Source: Theropithecus gelada (Eukaryota > Chordata > Mammalia > Primates > Cercopithecidae). From it: a stretch of 64,000 nt of DNA. How positions within the stretch are numbered: position 1 is the first letter of the stretch; each line of letters starts with the position of its first letter. The translations under genes and the position numbers were made by a program. The notes under the pieces were generated by a model. It searched no databases. It worked only from the letters and a program-made list of their open reading frames with translations, and had not been told where the DNA came from. Where the stretch lies: assembly GCF_003255815.1 (NCBI RefSeq), contig NC_037689.1, positions 53,631,875 to 53,695,874 on the forward strand, read 5' to 3'. Below, piece by piece: positions 63,186 through 64,000 of this stretch.

Positions 63186-64000
63186 CTTGACTAATACACT
63201 CACTTTTGTCCTCCTAGACCCTAAACCTCTCATCAACTCTTCAGGTCCATGTAACATGATGGTTCCATGACACTACTATCTGAATGTATAACTGTCAATT
63301 ATTGAATATTAATTAGTAACATAGGTTTCTTCATGCCTCCCACGGGCTGGCCTCTTAAGATGCAATTCAAGTAAATATGTATTTTTACATACTACCTCTA
63401 TTTAGAAATCACTAAGGCAGGTGCATGACCATTATTTCCGAGGACCACAGAATTTAACTGGAGGAAAATAAGAGTATTCAGACATGTTACATGGTAATGG
63501 TGGAGTTCCATTCAACACATGTAGCTCAAGAACTGTAGGAAACTAAAGCAAGCCACCAGGAATCCTTTACAGGTAACAACAACTAGGTTTGCTGAAAGAC
63601 ATGGCAAAATGAACTTTGGGGCAAATTTCCAGACGATGGAAGACAGAACGTTAAGATTATTCCACCTCTCTGAGTGAGAAGTGCCCTGGGTAGACAGAGA
63701 CCTCAACCAGGACCAGATTCTTGAACGTATAGTTTGTGCAGTTAGTTACACAAGGATCTGCATTAGAAGGGATTCATACTTGGTTTCATGCTCTACTGTT
63801 GTCATCTTGAAATTCTTAATAATTTTTTCAACCAAGGGTCCTGTGTTTTCATTTTTCACTGGGCTCCACAAATTACATACCTGATTGTGACCTCAACCCT
63901 AAGGTTAGTGGAGAATAAAAGTTATGTATCTTGGCTGAAACACTGGTTAATTGTTGATGGAAATAACACATTTAAACACAAATTAAATGATGTCAATCAA

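Larger units (their letters stand above)
57268..64000 (-). other. DMD: DMD intron 51, 3' part
   Basis: Non-coding intron ending at the exon 52 acceptor; it continues beyond the window. It holds an AluY (60895-61200), an old L1M fragment (61855-62425) and a possible LTR (62640-63185). The remaining stretches, chiefly 57300-60890, 61205-61850 and 63190-64000, show no exon, RNA gene or repeat I can name. A weak L2/MIR-like phrase about a 'last-codon' ancient element occurs near 59090-59170 and 62440-62640. Confidence 0.9.

Noticed and set aside
1..64000. tRNA, snRNA, 7SL, Y RNA and rRNA genes
   Set aside because: No characteristic sequences were seen on either strand, apart from the 7SL-derived Alus and the tRNA-derived MIRs.

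Overview
The window is AT-rich primate genomic DNA dominated by interspersed repeats (twelve Alus, several layers of LINE-1, L2, MIR, MER5A and MaLR LTRs). It contains no bacterial- or viral-style gene clusters. The only protein-coding sequence I can support is two exons of the X-linked dystrophin gene DMD, transcribed on the minus strand. A 118-bp exon at 57150-57267 matches exon 52, and a 212-bp exon at 12811-13022 matches exon 53. Both have correct splice sites, lengths and phases. The rest is intron: the 3' end of intron 51 (57268-64000), all of intron 52 (13023-57149, about 44.1 kb) and the 5' part of intron 53 (1-12810).

The species is a primate but probably not human. Against the human protein as I remember it, exon 52 carries one amino-acid change (Met to Val) and exon 53 two (Val to Ile, Ala to Thr), plus silent changes. 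An AluY-type element at 60.9 kb points to a catarrhine (Old World monkey or ape). I cannot name the species from sequence alone.

Layout. 1-5.96 kb: a nest of retrotransposons. An old minus-strand L1M is split by a plus-strand L1 3' end, a minus-strand L1, a MaLR-type LTR and a younger minus-strand L1 whose 5' end lies at about 943. 6.7-12.8 kb: intron 53 with Alus, a MIR and unique DNA. 12.8-13.0 kb: exon 53, flanked by Alus in opposite orientation. 13.0-19.0 kb: intron 52 with Alus, a possible LTR and a striking inverted duplication (15627-15767 / 16073-16204). 19.0-24.7 kb: three plus-strand L1 segments in a row. 24.8-57.1 kb: mostly unique intron with scattered Alu, MIR, L2, MER5A and MaLR copies, a possible piggyBac transposase relic at 49.5 kb, and microsatellites. 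57.15-57.27 kb: exon 52. 57.3-64 kb: intron 51.

I found no undescribed gene system. The points most worth a second look are the inverted duplication, the inverted Alus around exon 53, two L1 copies with internal deletions joining 5' UTR to coding sequence, and the possible transposase relic. Repeat family names and edges come from recognition by eye and are approximate; all comparisons with human DMD and with repeat consensus sequences are from memory.
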